DNA of 64,000 nt from Sphaerothrix epifaneia (GCF_042788235.1 NZ_JBHZOL010000085.1:51982-115981); one strand, 5' to 3'; shown: positions 35,791 to 45,204, counted from the stretch's first letter. Notes: generated by a model from the letters alone, not told the origin. Numbers and translations are program-made.

Positions 35791-36621
35791 ATGGGGCCAT
35801 CAATCTTAGTCTTAGCGTTTGTCGTCATTGGCTATACGATTGGTTCGGTTCGTATCATCAAACAGGGGAACGAAGCTCTCGTAGAGCGTTTAGGACGCTA
35901 TCAGCGCAAACTAAGACCTGGCCTAAACTTCATTGTGCCAGTGGTTGATAGCGTTGTCCTAGAAGATACGATTCGGGAGCAACTAATTGATATCGAGCCA
36001 CAATCAGCGATTACCGCAGACAATGTGCCCCTAGATGTTGATGCTGTTGTTTATTGGAAGATTCTAGATTTAGAACGCACTTACTACGCGATCGAAAACG
36101 TCGAAGAAGCGATTGAAGAATTGGTGACGACGACGCTACGTTCAGCGATCGGTAAGATGAAGCTAGAAGAAACCTTCTCTTCGCGGGATGAACTGAATAA
36201 GGTTTTGCTCGATCAGCTAGATGAAGCGACTGAGCCTTGGGGGGTAAAAGTAACGCGGGTTGAGGTGCAAAGTATTGAACCCCCCCAGCAGGTTCGCGAC
36301 TCTATGCAGCTTCAGCAAGCGGCTGAGATCAAGAAGCGAGCAGCTATTACTGAAGCTGAGGGCGAAAAACAAGCAGCCATTTCTCGAGCCGAAGGAACCG
36401 TACAATCGATGCGTCTTCTATCTGAAGCGCTGCAAAGCGCTACCAACCGTCAGCAGGTTTTGAATTTTTTGCTGGCTCAGCAGTACGTAGAGGCCAATCA
36501 AAAACTGGGAGAAAGCAGCAATTCCAAAGTCGTCTTTATGGATCCGAAGTTTTTGTCTGAGGGTTTGGTTGAACTGATTAATGAGCCAACTGATCAGGTG
36601 GAACCGGGCAATAACGATTAG
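35791..36621 (+). CDS. SPFH/Band 7 protein, slipin (stomatin-like)
   Basis: The 276-residue product has an N-terminal membrane hairpin (residues 4-22). The SPFH domain follows, with LVERLGRYQRKLRPGLNFIVP near residue 31, DNVPLDVDAVVYWKI near 78 and VTRVEVQSIEPP near 153. A charged coiled coil runs over 175-240. This is the slipin (stomatin) subgroup, which forms membrane-scaffold oligomers; one cyanobacterial relative is Slr1128. It is usually paired with a NfeD protein in other bacteria, but none is seen here. ATG 35791 follows a GGGGG-rich stretch that may act as the ribosome site. A 251-bp upstream region precedes it. Confidence 0.9.
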   Translation: MGPSILVLAFVVIGYTIGSVRIIKQGNEALVERLGRYQRKLRPGLNFIVPVVDSVVLEDTIREQLIDIEPQSAITADNVPLDVDAVVYWKILDLERTYYAIENVEEAIEELVTTTLRSAIGKMKLEETFSSRDELNKVLLDQLDEATEPWGVKVTRVEVQSIEPPQQVRDSMQLQQAAEIKKRAAITEAEGEKQAAISRAEGTVQSMRLLSEALQSATNRQQVLNFLLAQQYVEANQKLGESSNSKVVFMDPKFLSEGLVELINEPTDQVEPGNND

Positions 36622-36845
36622 GGTGAAGCTGAGTAGCAAACGCTAAAAGCTGGCTAAATTTTGGGCGATTTACGCTAAAAAGTGACCCATTCATCAGTGC
36701 TGTAGCCGCTTCTCGAAGGCAAGCTTTGTCGGCCTCGTGGCTTTCTTTGCCCAGCAATGCCGGGGTGAGTTTTCGGCAGCAATCTCACATGACTGCGTAA
36801 ACGATCTACCATGGAAGGCTGAGATCTTTTTGGCAGTTTCTTTTC

Positions 36846-37904
36846 ATGTCTAGCGTTCCTTCCCCTGCATTGGCTTTGTCTCTTCCTACTCCTTTGCTCG
36901 GCTTGGCACCTGAGCAACTGACTGCCTGGGTTGAGGCACAGGGACAACCGAGCTATCGAGGGAAGCAACTGCACCAGTGGATTTATCAACAAGGGGCGCG
37001 ATCGCTGAGTGAAATTACCGTTTTTCCCAAAGCATTTCGGCAAGCGGTCGCGGCCATGCCAATTGGCCGCTCCGAGATTTATCACCGGACTCAAGCACCG
37101 GATGGAACGGTTAAATTTTTGCTTAAGCTAGCCGATCAGCAAATCATTGAAGCGGTTGGCATTCCGACAGATAAACGGTTGACGGTTTGCGTCTCATCGC
37201 AAGTGGGCTGTCCGATGGCCTGTGATTTTTGTGCGACAGGCAAAGGCGGATTTCTGCGCAATCTAGCTGTTAACGAAATTGTCGATCAGGTATTGACGGT
37301 ACAAGAAGATTTTCAGCAACGGGTCAGCAATATTGTATTTATGGGCATGGGAGAACCCTTGCTCAATGCTGACAATGTAGTGGCTGCTATTGAGTCAATC
37401 AACCGGGATATTGGCATTGGTCAGCGATCGATTACGCTCTCAACGGTCGGTATTCCAGGGCAGATTCGCCGCTTAGCTAACCGCGACCTGAAAATTACGC
37501 TGGCTGTGAGCCTTCACGCTTCAAACCAAGCTCTACGGCAGCAATTAATTCCTAGCGCCAATCACTATCCACTGGCAGCTTTACTGGACGAATGCCGAGA
37601 CTATGTGACGCAAACCGGACGACGGGTCACTTTTGAGTACATTTTGCTAGCGGGTCTTAACGATCAGCCTGTTCATGCAGAAGAACTAGCCCGCCTCCTG
37701 CGGGGTTTTCAAAGTCACGTCAACTTAATTCCCTACAATCCGATTGCTGAGGTGGATTATCAGCGTCCGACTCGCCAACAGGTAGAAACGTTTACCCAAA
37801 ATCTGCGCGATCGCCATATTGCTGTTAGCGTTCGCTACTCGCGTGGTTTGGAAAAAGAAGCAGCCTGCGGGCAACTGCGGGCTTCGGTGTCTGCTGAACA
37901 GTAG
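36846..37904 (+). CDS. rlmN: 23S rRNA (adenine-2503-C2)/tRNA methyltransferase RlmN
   Basis: The 352-residue radical-SAM enzyme has the cluster-binding CxxxCxxC in CPMACDFCATGKGG near residue 126. It also has MGMGEPLLNADNV, the SAM-binding STVGIPG block and the catalytic Cys near the C-terminus in KEAACGQLR. The N-terminal helical part binds RNA. RlmN uses two SAM molecules to methylate C2 of A2503 in 23S rRNA and A37 in some tRNAs. The length and all motifs are complete. ATG 36846 begins a Ser/Pro-rich leader. A hairpin follows at 37947-37970. Confidence 0.95.
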   Translation: MSSVPSPALALSLPTPLLGLAPEQLTAWVEAQGQPSYRGKQLHQWIYQQGARSLSEITVFPKAFRQAVAAMPIGRSEIYHRTQAPDGTVKFLLKLADQQIIEAVGIPTDKRLTVCVSSQVGCPMACDFCATGKGGFLRNLAVNEIVDQVLTVQEDFQQRVSNIVFMGMGEPLLNADNVVAAIESINRDIGIGQRSITLSTVGIPGQIRRLANRDLKITLAVSLHASNQALRQQLIPSANHYPLAALLDECRDYVTQTGRRVTFEYILLAGLNDQPVHAEELARLLRGFQSHVNLIPYNPIAEVDYQRPTRQQVETFTQNLRDRHIAVSVRYSRGLEKEAACGQLRASVSAEQ

Positions 37905-37946
37905 GGTACTAATTAGACGACGCTAAGACGCTAAAGCCACCTGTAC

Positions 37947-37970
37947 AAGCTCCGGTAATCACCGGAGCTT
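37947..37970 (+). terminator. Hairpin after rlmN
   Basis: A perfect 10-bp stem (AAGCTCCGGT with ACCGGAGCTT) encloses a 4-nt AATC loop and is followed by a short T-containing tail. The T-run is weak, so termination is likely but not certain. Confidence 0.6.
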
Positions 37971-38054
37971 TAGCTATCTTTTGCAGATTAATGTCACTAA
38001 GGGGGGCGATAAAGTCATGCATGCTGGCTGACTTAGACTTTGTGACTTGTTTTA

Positions 38055-38255
38055 TTAAGCAAACAAACCAGGCGCGTAAGCTTCAATAACGCGACCTGTG
38101 CTGGAACAAGTAATCATTAAATAATCGCAGTGGGGGCACTGAGTTCTGACTAAGCGATCGCTTGATAAATAATGCCGTTCTGCTGAACTACCACAGTTTG
38201 GGCAATAGATACTTTCAACACTTTCGATACTTTCAATGCTTTCAATCGTTTTCAT
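38055..38255 (-). CDS. Small zinc-ribbon protein with ESI repeats
   Basis: The 66-residue product begins with a repeated MKTIESIESIESVESI segment. A two-knuckle zinc ribbon follows (YCPNCGSS and TQCPHCDY, with an extra Cys in ITCSSTGRV). Related small cyanobacterial proteins are often labelled as PriA-like, which is a naming artefact of the zinc ribbon. The N-terminal Glu-Ser-Ile repeat is encoded by near-identical 9-nt units at about 38207-38245. It is probably a small metal- or nucleic-acid-binding protein; the partner is unknown. The start ATG is at 38255. Confidence 0.65.
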   Translation of the reverse strand: MKTIESIESIESVESIYCPNCGSSAERHYLSSDRLVRTQCPHCDYLMITCSSTGRVIEAYAPGLFA

Positions 38256-38443
38256 CTTGGAACTCCTAATGCAGTGTTTTTACGGAGATAGGTGATTTCA
38301 AATTGCAAAAGTTGGCTTAGGCTGCTTTAGATAAATACAGCATTTCTGTATTGATTAAAGAAACTTCAACTTAGGCAATAAGCCTTAATTATGTTCTTCA
38401 TTATGTCAACTTTTCATAGGAATGGCAATCCTATTTGAGTTAG

Positions 38444-38481
38444 AAAAAAAGCGGGGATCGCCCTTTATGAAGGCGATCCCC
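38444..38481 (-). terminator. Strong minus-strand terminator without a nearby gene
   Basis: On the minus strand a perfect 10-bp stem (GGGGATCGCC with GGCGATCCCC, 9-nt loop) is followed by GC and then seven T residues. The nearest minus-strand gene (uvrC) ends about 640 bp away. It may end an unannotated transcript from the 38482-39122 region. Confidence 0.85.
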
Positions 38482-39122
38482 TGAATTGAAATGCTTGTAT
38501 TTTGGGCGTTTAGGGCTGACTTAAAACTTCTATCTCTGCCTTTAGGTAGATCTTAAAAATGTCTTAAATTTAGGCAGATCGTTGCGGATTCCACACAAAG
38601 ATTGCCCTATCAAGTAGCGGAGTTTATATAGTTTTACAAAGGCGGAAATCTGCCGCGAGGTCAATTTAATTACTGTAGTTTAAATAACTTAATTGACCAG
38701 AACTTATTAAGAAAAGCTATAAAAATCAGCCTGTTGACTGATGCATCTTTGTGAGGCTTCGAATGACGTTAATCCACTAGCGATCGCGCCGCAAGCTGTT
38801 TAGCTTATTTACTGCGTAAAAGTTTTTGTTGCACACTAGAAACGGATGAGAGGGCAATCATGTCATGTTTGTTAGGCTTCAACCGCCCTCATTCCCTCGT
38901 TTCTTTGTCTTGAAGGGGCGGGAAGGAGAATTATAGCCAAAGGCCAACGGCTGAGGGCAGCAGGCAGCAGAAAAGGTTTTCTGTCAAAGACTTTCGCCGT
39001 TAAGGTGCTTCAGCGCCTGTGGCTACAGCTATCGATTTGGTTAAAGTTCCTCGTCCGCATTGGGAGAAGAATTGAGGGTATGTCAAAAACGACATGTTTT
39101 CGACTTTGAATTTGAGGGGGAT
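38482..39122. other. Non-coding region with repeat copy 5 (38932-39033) and stem 38659-38698
   Basis: No credible gene is visible. An 8-bp stem GGTCAATT/AATTGACC lies at 38659-38666 and 38691-38698. The plus-strand repeat copy begins TAGCCAAAGGCCAACGGC at 38933 and ends CGCCTGTGGCTACAGCTAT near 39033. It could contain the promoter of a small RNA terminated at 38444-38481. Confidence 0.5.
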
Positions 39123-41012
39123 CTAGCTCAACTCGGCTGGATGAAAGTAATCATAAATTTGCTGAGCCAGACTTGGCCCAATGCCAGGAACCGCAGTTAG
39201 CTGCTCTGCTGAAGCTTCGCGGATGTAATCAATTGAGCGAAAGGTCGCTAATAGCTGTTTTTGGCGGTGATGGCCTAATCCAGGAATTTCACTCAAACGC
39301 GATCGCCGCATGCGATCGCTACGCTTTTTGCGATGAAAACTAATAGCAAATCGGTGGGCTTCATCTCGCAGGCGTCGTAAGAGCTGTATCCCTGGCTGTT
39401 CAGCCTCTGTTGAAAGCGGTAACGACTCGCCGGGTAGAAAAATCTCTTCTCGCTGCTTGGCTAAACTGACAACGCGCAAATCTTGCAGCAAGTTCATGGC
39501 TTTTAGCTCATTGACCACTGCCGAAAGCTGCCCCTTACCGCCATCAATCATAATCAAATCAGGCCAGTCTAAATTGCCCACCCGTTCTTTCGCCGGATCT
39601 GCGGCATACCGCCGAAAGCGTCGCCGGATCACCTCGGCCATGCTGGCGAAATCATCGGAGTGGCCAGCCCTGACCTCAGGGTTTTTGATTTTGTAATGGC
39701 GATAATGCTGTTTTGCTGGTAACCCGTCTACAAACACCACCTGCGAAGCAACGGCATCTGACCCTTGAATATGAGAAATATCGTAGCCTTCAATTCGCCG
39801 AGGCATTTCTGGCAAATCTAGAATATCAGCTAAATCGAGTAAAGACTGAGCCGTGCGATCGGCAAACCGCTGCGTACGAGCCAGCTCATACTGAGCATTG
39901 CGTTCGACCATTTCAATTAGCTCAGCTTTGATTTGCCGCTGCGGAGTAGAAATTGCCACCTTACGCCCCTTGCGCTGGCTGAGATACTCAGCCAAGATTT
40001 CGGCTTCGGGCAATTCGTGCTGCACAGCAATTTCAGCCGGAATTTCGATTGGTTCCACCGTCTGATAATGTTCTTCTAGCACCCGCTGCAAAATGGCTCC
40101 AGGAGTACCCGATTGCGCATCTGCGTTGAAGCCCAGTCGTCCCACGAGCCGACCAGCCCGAATTTGAAACAGTTGAATACAGGCATGTTGGTCATCGCTA
40201 GCCAAGGCGATCGCGTCGCGAGACACCGTATCATCAGACAGCGCTGTTTTTTGATTAGCGGTAAGCGACTGCAAACCTTGTAGCTGATCGCGCAGGTGAG
40301 CTGCTTGCTCGAAATTGAGCCGCTCAGCCGCTTTTTCCATTTGCTGCGTCAAGATGCTTTCTAGCTCTTGCGTTCGCCCCTGAAAAATCATGGCAATTCG
40401 CTGTACGGTTTTGTGATAGTCCTCAGAGGAAATGAGCCGTTGGCAAACACCCGGACAGCGACCAATATCGTAATTGAGGCAAGGCCGATCCTTAAACAAA
40501 GGCTGAGGCCGTTGCCGTAATGGAAAAATGCGTTTGACTAGATGCAGCGTTCGTCGCAGCAACCCAGTATCAACGTAAGGCCCATAGTAGCGGTCTTGAG
40601 AGTTGTTTTTGCGCCGTTTGCGAGTAATAAAAATACGGGGATAGTCTTCTGACCAGGTAATGCAGAGGTAGGGATATTTTTTGTCATCTTTGAGCAGCAC
40701 ATTGAAGTGAGGCTGGTGCTGCTTGATTAAATTGGCCTCTAAGGCTAATGCTTCGGCTTCAGTATCCGTGACAATAAACTCAATCTCCGCCACCTGCATC
40801 ACCATCATGGCAATGCGAGGCGTATGCCCCTGGCGATCGCGAAAATAAGAGCGAACGCGGGCTTTCAAATATTTAGACTTACCGATGTAGAGAATTTGGT
40901 CGTTGGCGTCTTTCATAAAATAGACGCCTGGTTCTTTGGGTATTTCTTTCAGACGGGCTTCTAAGCGATCGGTGTCCTTGATAAGGGTTAGGGGTTGCGA
41001 ACCTGTCTCCAC
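39123..41012 (-). CDS. uvrC: Excinuclease ABC subunit C
   Basis: The 629-residue protein has the full UvrC layout. A GIY-YIG nuclease domain (about 20-100, GVYFMKDANDQILYIGKSK), the UvrB-binding UVR helices near 205-240, the RNase H-like endonuclease domain (GYDISHIQGSDAVAS near 405; MIDGGKGQL near 487) and a C-terminal double helix-hairpin-helix are all present. It makes the 3' and 5' incisions around DNA lesions in nucleotide excision repair. No ATG is available upstream, so GTG 41012 is the start by context. Confidence 0.95.
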   Translation of the reverse strand: METGSQPLTLIKDTDRLEARLKEIPKEPGVYFMKDANDQILYIGKSKYLKARVRSYFRDRQGHTPRIAMMVMQVAEIEFIVTDTEAEALALEANLIKQHQPHFNVLLKDDKKYPYLCITWSEDYPRIFITRKRRKNNSQDRYYGPYVDTGLLRRTLHLVKRIFPLRQRPQPLFKDRPCLNYDIGRCPGVCQRLISSEDYHKTVQRIAMIFQGRTQELESILTQQMEKAAERLNFEQAAHLRDQLQGLQSLTANQKTALSDDTVSRDAIALASDDQHACIQLFQIRAGRLVGRLGFNADAQSGTPGAILQRVLEEHYQTVEPIEIPAEIAVQHELPEAEILAEYLSQRKGRKVAISTPQRQIKAELIEMVERNAQYELARTQRFADRTAQSLLDLADILDLPEMPRRIEGYDISHIQGSDAVASQVVFVDGLPAKQHYRHYKIKNPEVRAGHSDDFASMAEVIRRRFRRYAADPAKERVGNLDWPDLIMIDGGKGQLSAVVNELKAMNLLQDLRVVSLAKQREEIFLPGESLPLSTEAEQPGIQLLRRLRDEAHRFAISFHRKKRSDRMRRSRLSEIPGLGHHRQKQLLATFRSIDYIREASAEQLTAVPGIGPSLAQQIYDYFHPAELS

Positions 41013-41295
41013 AGCCTGATTGAACCTATGCTCGGCATAACTACGATAGCTATAAAAGGCGGTTGACGGCAGTTTAAGTCTAGACAGAAAAAGGAGAAGT
41101 TACCGTACTCAACAAGTTTTCTGCCAATTATCAGTAGCTTAAGTAACTTAAAAGTATCGTTATATACTTAAAAGATTTGCGTGTTTTTGGCGAATTCTTT
41201 GAGAAGGCCCGCCACTTGGCTGTGTTGGACAGATAAATTAAAGCTGTACCCTATGGGTTACGTGTTCCTTGTGTTCCTGTTAATCTGTCACGTTT

Positions 41296-41478
41296 ATGAA
41301 TATTCAAGATTTCGAAGTCCGCTATCGAGAAGAAATTGGTGAGATTCTCAACCAGCTTCAAACCGTTGTGTTGCTCTCTTCCCAGATTGAAGCCCGCATT
41401 ACGCGTATTGGCGAGTCCATTCAGCAGCTTAGCCAAACGGTCGAAAGCTTTATTGGCGAACAGAATCAGCAAGAGTAG
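41296..41478 (+). CDS. Short helical protein, function unknown
   Basis: The 60-residue product is an amphipathic helix with heptad-like hydrophobic spacing (EILNQLQTVVLLSSQIEARI, IQQLSQTVESFI) and a Gln/Glu-rich tail. It looks like a coiled-coil oligomer. There is no strong ribosome-binding site, and the gene is short, so I am only moderately sure that it is expressed. It lies in a 590-bp gap between uvrC and the aminotransferase gene. Confidence 0.5.
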   Translation: MNIQDFEVRYREEIGEILNQLQTVVLLSSQIEARITRIGESIQQLSQTVESFIGEQNQQE

Positions 41479-41604
41479 CTAGTCTGCAAGGCAAACGGAT
41501 AAGCACTCCTTGCAGTCTGCCAATCCTGCTGTCGGCTACCTATGAGGCAATTGATTTTATGTTGTGCTGGCGGTGCTTTAGCGCCGCCAGCGCTCTGTTT
41601 GAGC

Positions 41605-42774
41605 CTAAGCGGCCAAAAACTCAGCCATGCGCTGGACAGCAGTTTCTAAAACTTCAGGTGGATGAACTAGGGCAAAGCGAACATACCCTTCTCCTGATTT
41701 ACCAAATCCAACACCTGGCGAAACGGCTACGCCCGTGGCTTTAACAAGCTGTGTACAAAAGCCGATTGAATCTTCAGCCCAAGGCTCAGGTAGTTTAGCC
41801 CAGATGTACATCGTTGCGGTTGGGGTAGGCACTGGCCAGCCAATGCGGTTTAGGGCTTGCACAAAGCGATCGCGCCGTTGCTCAAAAGTAGCCACTGCCT
41901 GTCGCACAGACGCTTGAGAGCCTGAGAGCGCTGCGATCGCGCCACTCAAAATCCCCCGATATTGGTTGAAGTCAATACAGGCTTTGACCTGGCGCAAAGC
42001 GCGAATAACCTGAGGGTTGCCGATGGCATAGGCAACGCGAAACCCCCCCATGTTGTAAGACTTAGAGAGGCTAAACAGTTCGACCGAAACTTCTTTTTGC
42101 GGATCGGCCTGCAAGACCGAAGGAGCATGTTCGCGGTCAAACGTCATATCTGTATAGGGAAAGTCATGAACCAGCACTAAATTGTGCTGTCGGCAGAAAT
42201 CCACTGCCTGCTGAAAAAACGCTACCGAGGCAACCGCCGTTGTGGGATTGTGGGGATAGCTCAAGACCATCATTCGCGCCTGAGCCAAAACGGGTTCTGG
42301 AATTTCAGCGAAGACGGGTAAGAACCCATTTTCAGCCCTGAGCGGCATGGGATAAATCTGACCGTTGGCTAAATAAACGCCACCCGCATGAGAAGGATAG
42401 CCCGGATCCATTAGCAGCGCAAAATCACCTGGATTCAGGATTGCCAGCGGTAAGTGAGCAGTGCCTTCTTGCGAACCAATCAGCGCCAAGACTTCTGTTT
42501 CTGGATCCACTGCAATGCCAAATTTGCGGGTGTACCAATCAGCCGCTGCCTGCCGAAAGGGGCGAGTGCTGTGAAACAAGGAATACCCATGGGTGCTGGG
42601 ATCTTGAAGGGCTTGGGCGATCGCCTCTAAAACATGAGGAGGCGCAGGCAAGTCGGACGATCCTAAAGACAAATCAATAATGGTTTGTCCCTGGGCGATC
42701 GCTTCCGCCTTTGCCTGATCCATATCGGCAAAAACATTAGTCTGAAGTGGTTTGAGACGCTGAGCAATCTGCAT
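41605..42774 (-). CDS. Class I/II PLP aminotransferase (DapL/AAT-like)
   Basis: The 389-residue enzyme has fold-type I motifs: SQEGTAHLPLAIL near residue 94, the SYPHNPTTAVAS motif near 172, and the PLP-lysine segment SLSKSYNMGGFRVAY near 240. The C-terminal RFALVHPPE segment holds the substrate-carboxylate Arg. Cyanobacteria have relatives named LL-diaminopimelate aminotransferase as well as aspartate-type enzymes, and I cannot separate these by eye. A thioredoxin-like gene lies 20 bp upstream on the same strand, so the two are an operon. ATG 42774 is the start. Confidence 0.85.
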   Translation of the reverse strand: MQIAQRLKPLQTNVFADMDQAKAEAIAQGQTIIDLSLGSSDLPAPPHVLEAIAQALQDPSTHGYSLFHSTRPFRQAAADWYTRKFGIAVDPETEVLALIGSQEGTAHLPLAILNPGDFALLMDPGYPSHAGGVYLANGQIYPMPLRAENGFLPVFAEIPEPVLAQARMMVLSYPHNPTTAVASVAFFQQAVDFCRQHNLVLVHDFPYTDMTFDREHAPSVLQADPQKEVSVELFSLSKSYNMGGFRVAYAIGNPQVIRALRQVKACIDFNQYRGILSGAIAALSGSQASVRQAVATFEQRRDRFVQALNRIGWPVPTPTATMYIWAKLPEPWAEDSIGFCTQLVKATGVAVSPGVGFGKSGEGYVRFALVHPPEVLETAVQRMAEFLAA

Positions 42775-42794
42775 AAAAACTGTGGGGCTGGCGT

Positions 42795-43133
42795 TTAGGC
42801 AGGCAAAGAGAGATGGGCTTCCAGCAGTTGATAAATTTGGGACTTGCTAATGGCCCCTTCGCTAGCAGCTAACATTTCTCCAGCCTTAAACAATCGCAGA
42901 GCGGGTACCCCCTCTACTTTGTAAGCGGCGACTGCATTGGGGTTGGGGTCTACTTCCATCTTAACGACTTTGAGGCGATCGCCATACTCAGTGGCAAGCT
43001 CGCTCATAATCGGAGACATCAAGCGGCAAGGGCCACACCAAGTCGCCCAAAAATAAACCAGCACTGGGGTTTCTGGTTGCAAAACTTCTGATTCAAACTC
43101 GCTATCGTTAATAATGGTTGGTTGGCTGCTCAT
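42795..43133 (-). CDS. Thioredoxin-like protein (WCGPC active site)
   Basis: The 112-residue product is a complete thioredoxin fold with the canonical redox pair in FWATWCGPCRLM (near residue 33). The KVEGVPALRLFKAGE segment contains the cis-proline. The protein is a disulfide reductase in the cytoplasm and would be fed by ferredoxin- or NADPH-dependent thioredoxin reductase. It is co-directional with, and 20 bp from, the aminotransferase gene, which may be redox-regulated. The upstream 366-bp gap holds a dispersed repeat copy. Confidence 0.92.
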   Translation of the reverse strand: MSSQPTIINDSEFESEVLQPETPVLVYFWATWCGPCRLMSPIMSELATEYGDRLKVVKMEVDPNPNAVAAYKVEGVPALRLFKAGEMLAASEGAISKSQIYQLLEAHLSLPA

Positions 43134-43259
43134 GTTGCTCGCTTTGACAATAACTTCAGAACGGTCTTTATTTCCAGCTTATATCGAGTCTGAACCAGAC
43201 AAAACCACATCCTTGCTGTCTGAGCAAACTAGAGGCGGGCTTTTCCCAGGCTCAAGTTC

Positions 43260-43363
43260 TATAGCCAAAGGCCGAAAGCTAAAGACAGAGGACAGAAGGA
43301 AAACCGCTCTGTCAGCGGCTTTGCGCAATTTGAGTATCTTAACCTTGGTGGCTACAGTTGTAG
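43260..43363 (+). repeat. Dispersed intergenic repeat, copy 6
   Basis: The segment begins TATAGCCAAAGGCCGAAAGC, contains an AGAAGGAAAACCGC middle with CTGTCAGCGGCTTTGCG, and ends in CTTAACCTTGGTGGCTACAG. The first 20 bases are nearly identical to those of the copy at 38932, and the end is the best preserved example of the family motif. It lies between the thioredoxin and vipp1 genes. Confidence 0.6.
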
Positions 43364-43407
43364 GATCAAGCGGGCAGGCAGAGTCTATGCCTCTAACCTC
43401 AAATGAC

Positions 43408-43461
43408 TAAAGCTGAGTAAAAAGGCAACGGCAAGAACCCTGCCTGTCTTACTCAGCTTTA
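43408..43461. other. 13-bp stem flanking the end of vipp1
   Basis: TAAAGCTGAGTAA at 43408-43420 pairs exactly with TTACTCAGCTTTA at 43449-43461, and a GGCA/TGCC inner pair shortens the 28-nt loop. It sits 40 bp beyond the vipp1 stop and probably forms the 3' end of that transcript. No T-run is obvious. Confidence 0.5.
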
Positions 43462-43499
43462 ACCGCCACAAATTGATGGCTAATGCATCCTGCCGTGTC

Positions 43500-44273
43500 C
43501 TAGAGCTGGTCAAGCTGGGACTTCAAAGCTTCTAGCTCAGCGTCTACAGCTTCGTCTTGGGGAGCCGCAGTCGGCGCTTCAGATGCAGGCAGAGCCGCTT
43601 GATCGGGGGCGGCTCCTCCCAAAACCTGAGCTTTCATCGCGGCCAGTTCATCATCAACATCGTTGCCTGCTTCAAGGGCAGCAAACTGGCTTTCTAGGTC
43701 TGCCCCTGCTAGCTCAGCCGCTGCTTGGGAGCGAGCCTCTAGCTGCAAGATTTTTTCTTCCATTCGATCGAAGGCACCCATCGCGCTGCTGGTGCCCATC
43801 CGTCCCATCGTATTTTGTAGTTGCTCGTTGGCTTTGGCGGCGCTGGCTCTTGCCTTGAGCATGTCTTTCTTCGTTTTGGCTTCTGAGATTTTGCTCTCTA
43901 GCGCAATTAAATTTTTCTTAAGCGTGTCAACGGTTGTATTTTGCTGCTCAAGCTGGGCTTTAAGCGTCGTCGCTGTTTCTGCCTGAGCTTTTTTGCGGAC
44001 GAGGGCTTCACGGGCTAGACTTTCGTCTCCTTTCTGCAAGGCTAGCTGAGCCCGCTGCTGCCAGGTATTCGCTTCGGCTTGGGAGCGATCGTGCTGTTGC
44101 TGAACCCGCTTTTGGCTGGCGATCGCACTGGCAACGGCTTGGCGCATCTGCACCAGATCTTCCTGCATGTCAATGATGGCTTGATCCAGAATCTTTTCAG
44201 GATCTTCAGCCGCACTGACGGCAGCATTCAGATTGGATCGAACAACTCGGCTGACGCGATCGAATAAACCCAT
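43500..44273 (-). CDS. vipp1: PspA/IM30 (Vipp1) family protein
   Basis: The 257-residue protein has the N-terminal amphipathic helix MGLFDRVSRVVRSNLNAAVS. A long coiled coil (about 25-190) of the PspA type follows, then an Ala/Pro-rich linker and a C-terminal helix (about 235-257) ending DAELEALKSQLDQL. The C-terminal helix distinguishes Vipp1/IM30 from PspA. Vipp1 forms membrane-remodelling rings needed for thylakoid biogenesis. The C-terminal linker is long and Ala-rich. The start is ATG 44273, and the gene is monocistronic between two non-coding regions. Confidence 0.92.
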   Translation of the reverse strand: MGLFDRVSRVVRSNLNAAVSAAEDPEKILDQAIIDMQEDLVQMRQAVASAIASQKRVQQQHDRSQAEANTWQQRAQLALQKGDESLAREALVRKKAQAETATTLKAQLEQQNTTVDTLKKNLIALESKISEAKTKKDMLKARASAAKANEQLQNTMGRMGTSSAMGAFDRMEEKILQLEARSQAAAELAGADLESQFAALEAGNDVDDELAAMKAQVLGGAAPDQAALPASEAPTAAPQDEAVDAELEALKSQLDQL

Positions 44274-45204
44274 GACTCTATTTATCCCTTTCTAACTCTG
44301 ATGTTCTCTCAAAGACCGCTGACAAACTCTTCTACGATAGTCTAGTCAACCGGATCAAGCCCCAAAGAGGCACCTAGGGCTATGCAACAGTCTTAGCACA
44401 TTTGCTGGGGGATGGCGGCGATCGCCTGAGCCTTTCACCTCCGTTTTAGCTTGCTGGCTGTGTGGCGATCGCTGGCACCGATAAAAACGGGCTGATACTG
44501 CGGCAACAGCGGGTTACGGCCACTTATGTCATATTTGCTACAAACCGCCTTGCCCCCAGCGGCGCTCCCTGCATTTCTGCAACCATTAGCTGTTCCAAGC
44601 AATGGCTAGCATGAGCGGGGTTACTGCTTTTGACAAGCTCCTATCTGATGGTTGGATTGCCTTGTAATGATCAGTACATTAAAGTTTTGAGCGCAGTTGA
44701 ACAATTAATTTCTCGGCAAACATACTGAAGGGCTTTTATCTGAAAAACGAGGGTGAGCAGTTTTGTCAAGTTGTAATTGAATGTGAATATAAAGCCTTGA
44801 TGAAACGAATGTATAGATAGCTTGAAACTTGTTGAATAAAGATCAAAGGCATGGATTTTAAGCCATATTTTGCGGTTTGATTGAGACGGGTGGACGATGC
44901 AAAGCCTAGTATTCAGTAGGCTTTTACAGCTTTATCAGATTATCATTCTGCGAGTACGGGTAGTATTTATTGCCTGCCTAATACGCGTTTTTGGCTATCA
45001 ATATGCTTGAAAACAAAAACTTTTTTGAATGTTGTTTCAGCTATTTAGCTGATCCTTGTCTCTCAAAGCAATGTTAGTTTTTAAATATGCCTAAGCCTCA
45101 GGTTTCTGAGTCATCAATTTCTGCTTTCAAACTGGAAACTGTAGTTGATAAAATCTGCACCTTTCCACCTTAGGACTCGGTAATAGCTCATTGGTTCTTG
45201 AAGA
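44274..45204. other. 931-bp intergenic region with a hairpin at 44901-44924
   Basis: I find no coding frame and no known RNA gene. The region is AT-rich with stop codons throughout. AAAGCCTA (44901-44908) pairs with TAGGCTTT (44917-44924) around an 8-nt loop, a weak terminator-like hairpin. It is the longest non-coding stretch in the window and may hold an unrecognised regulatory RNA or the promoters of vipp1 and the 45205 gene. Confidence 0.5.

Noticed and set aside
43408..43461. Riboswitch interpretation of the long stem after vipp1
   Set aside because: It lies at the 3' end of the gene, not in a leader, and no known aptamer motif is visible.
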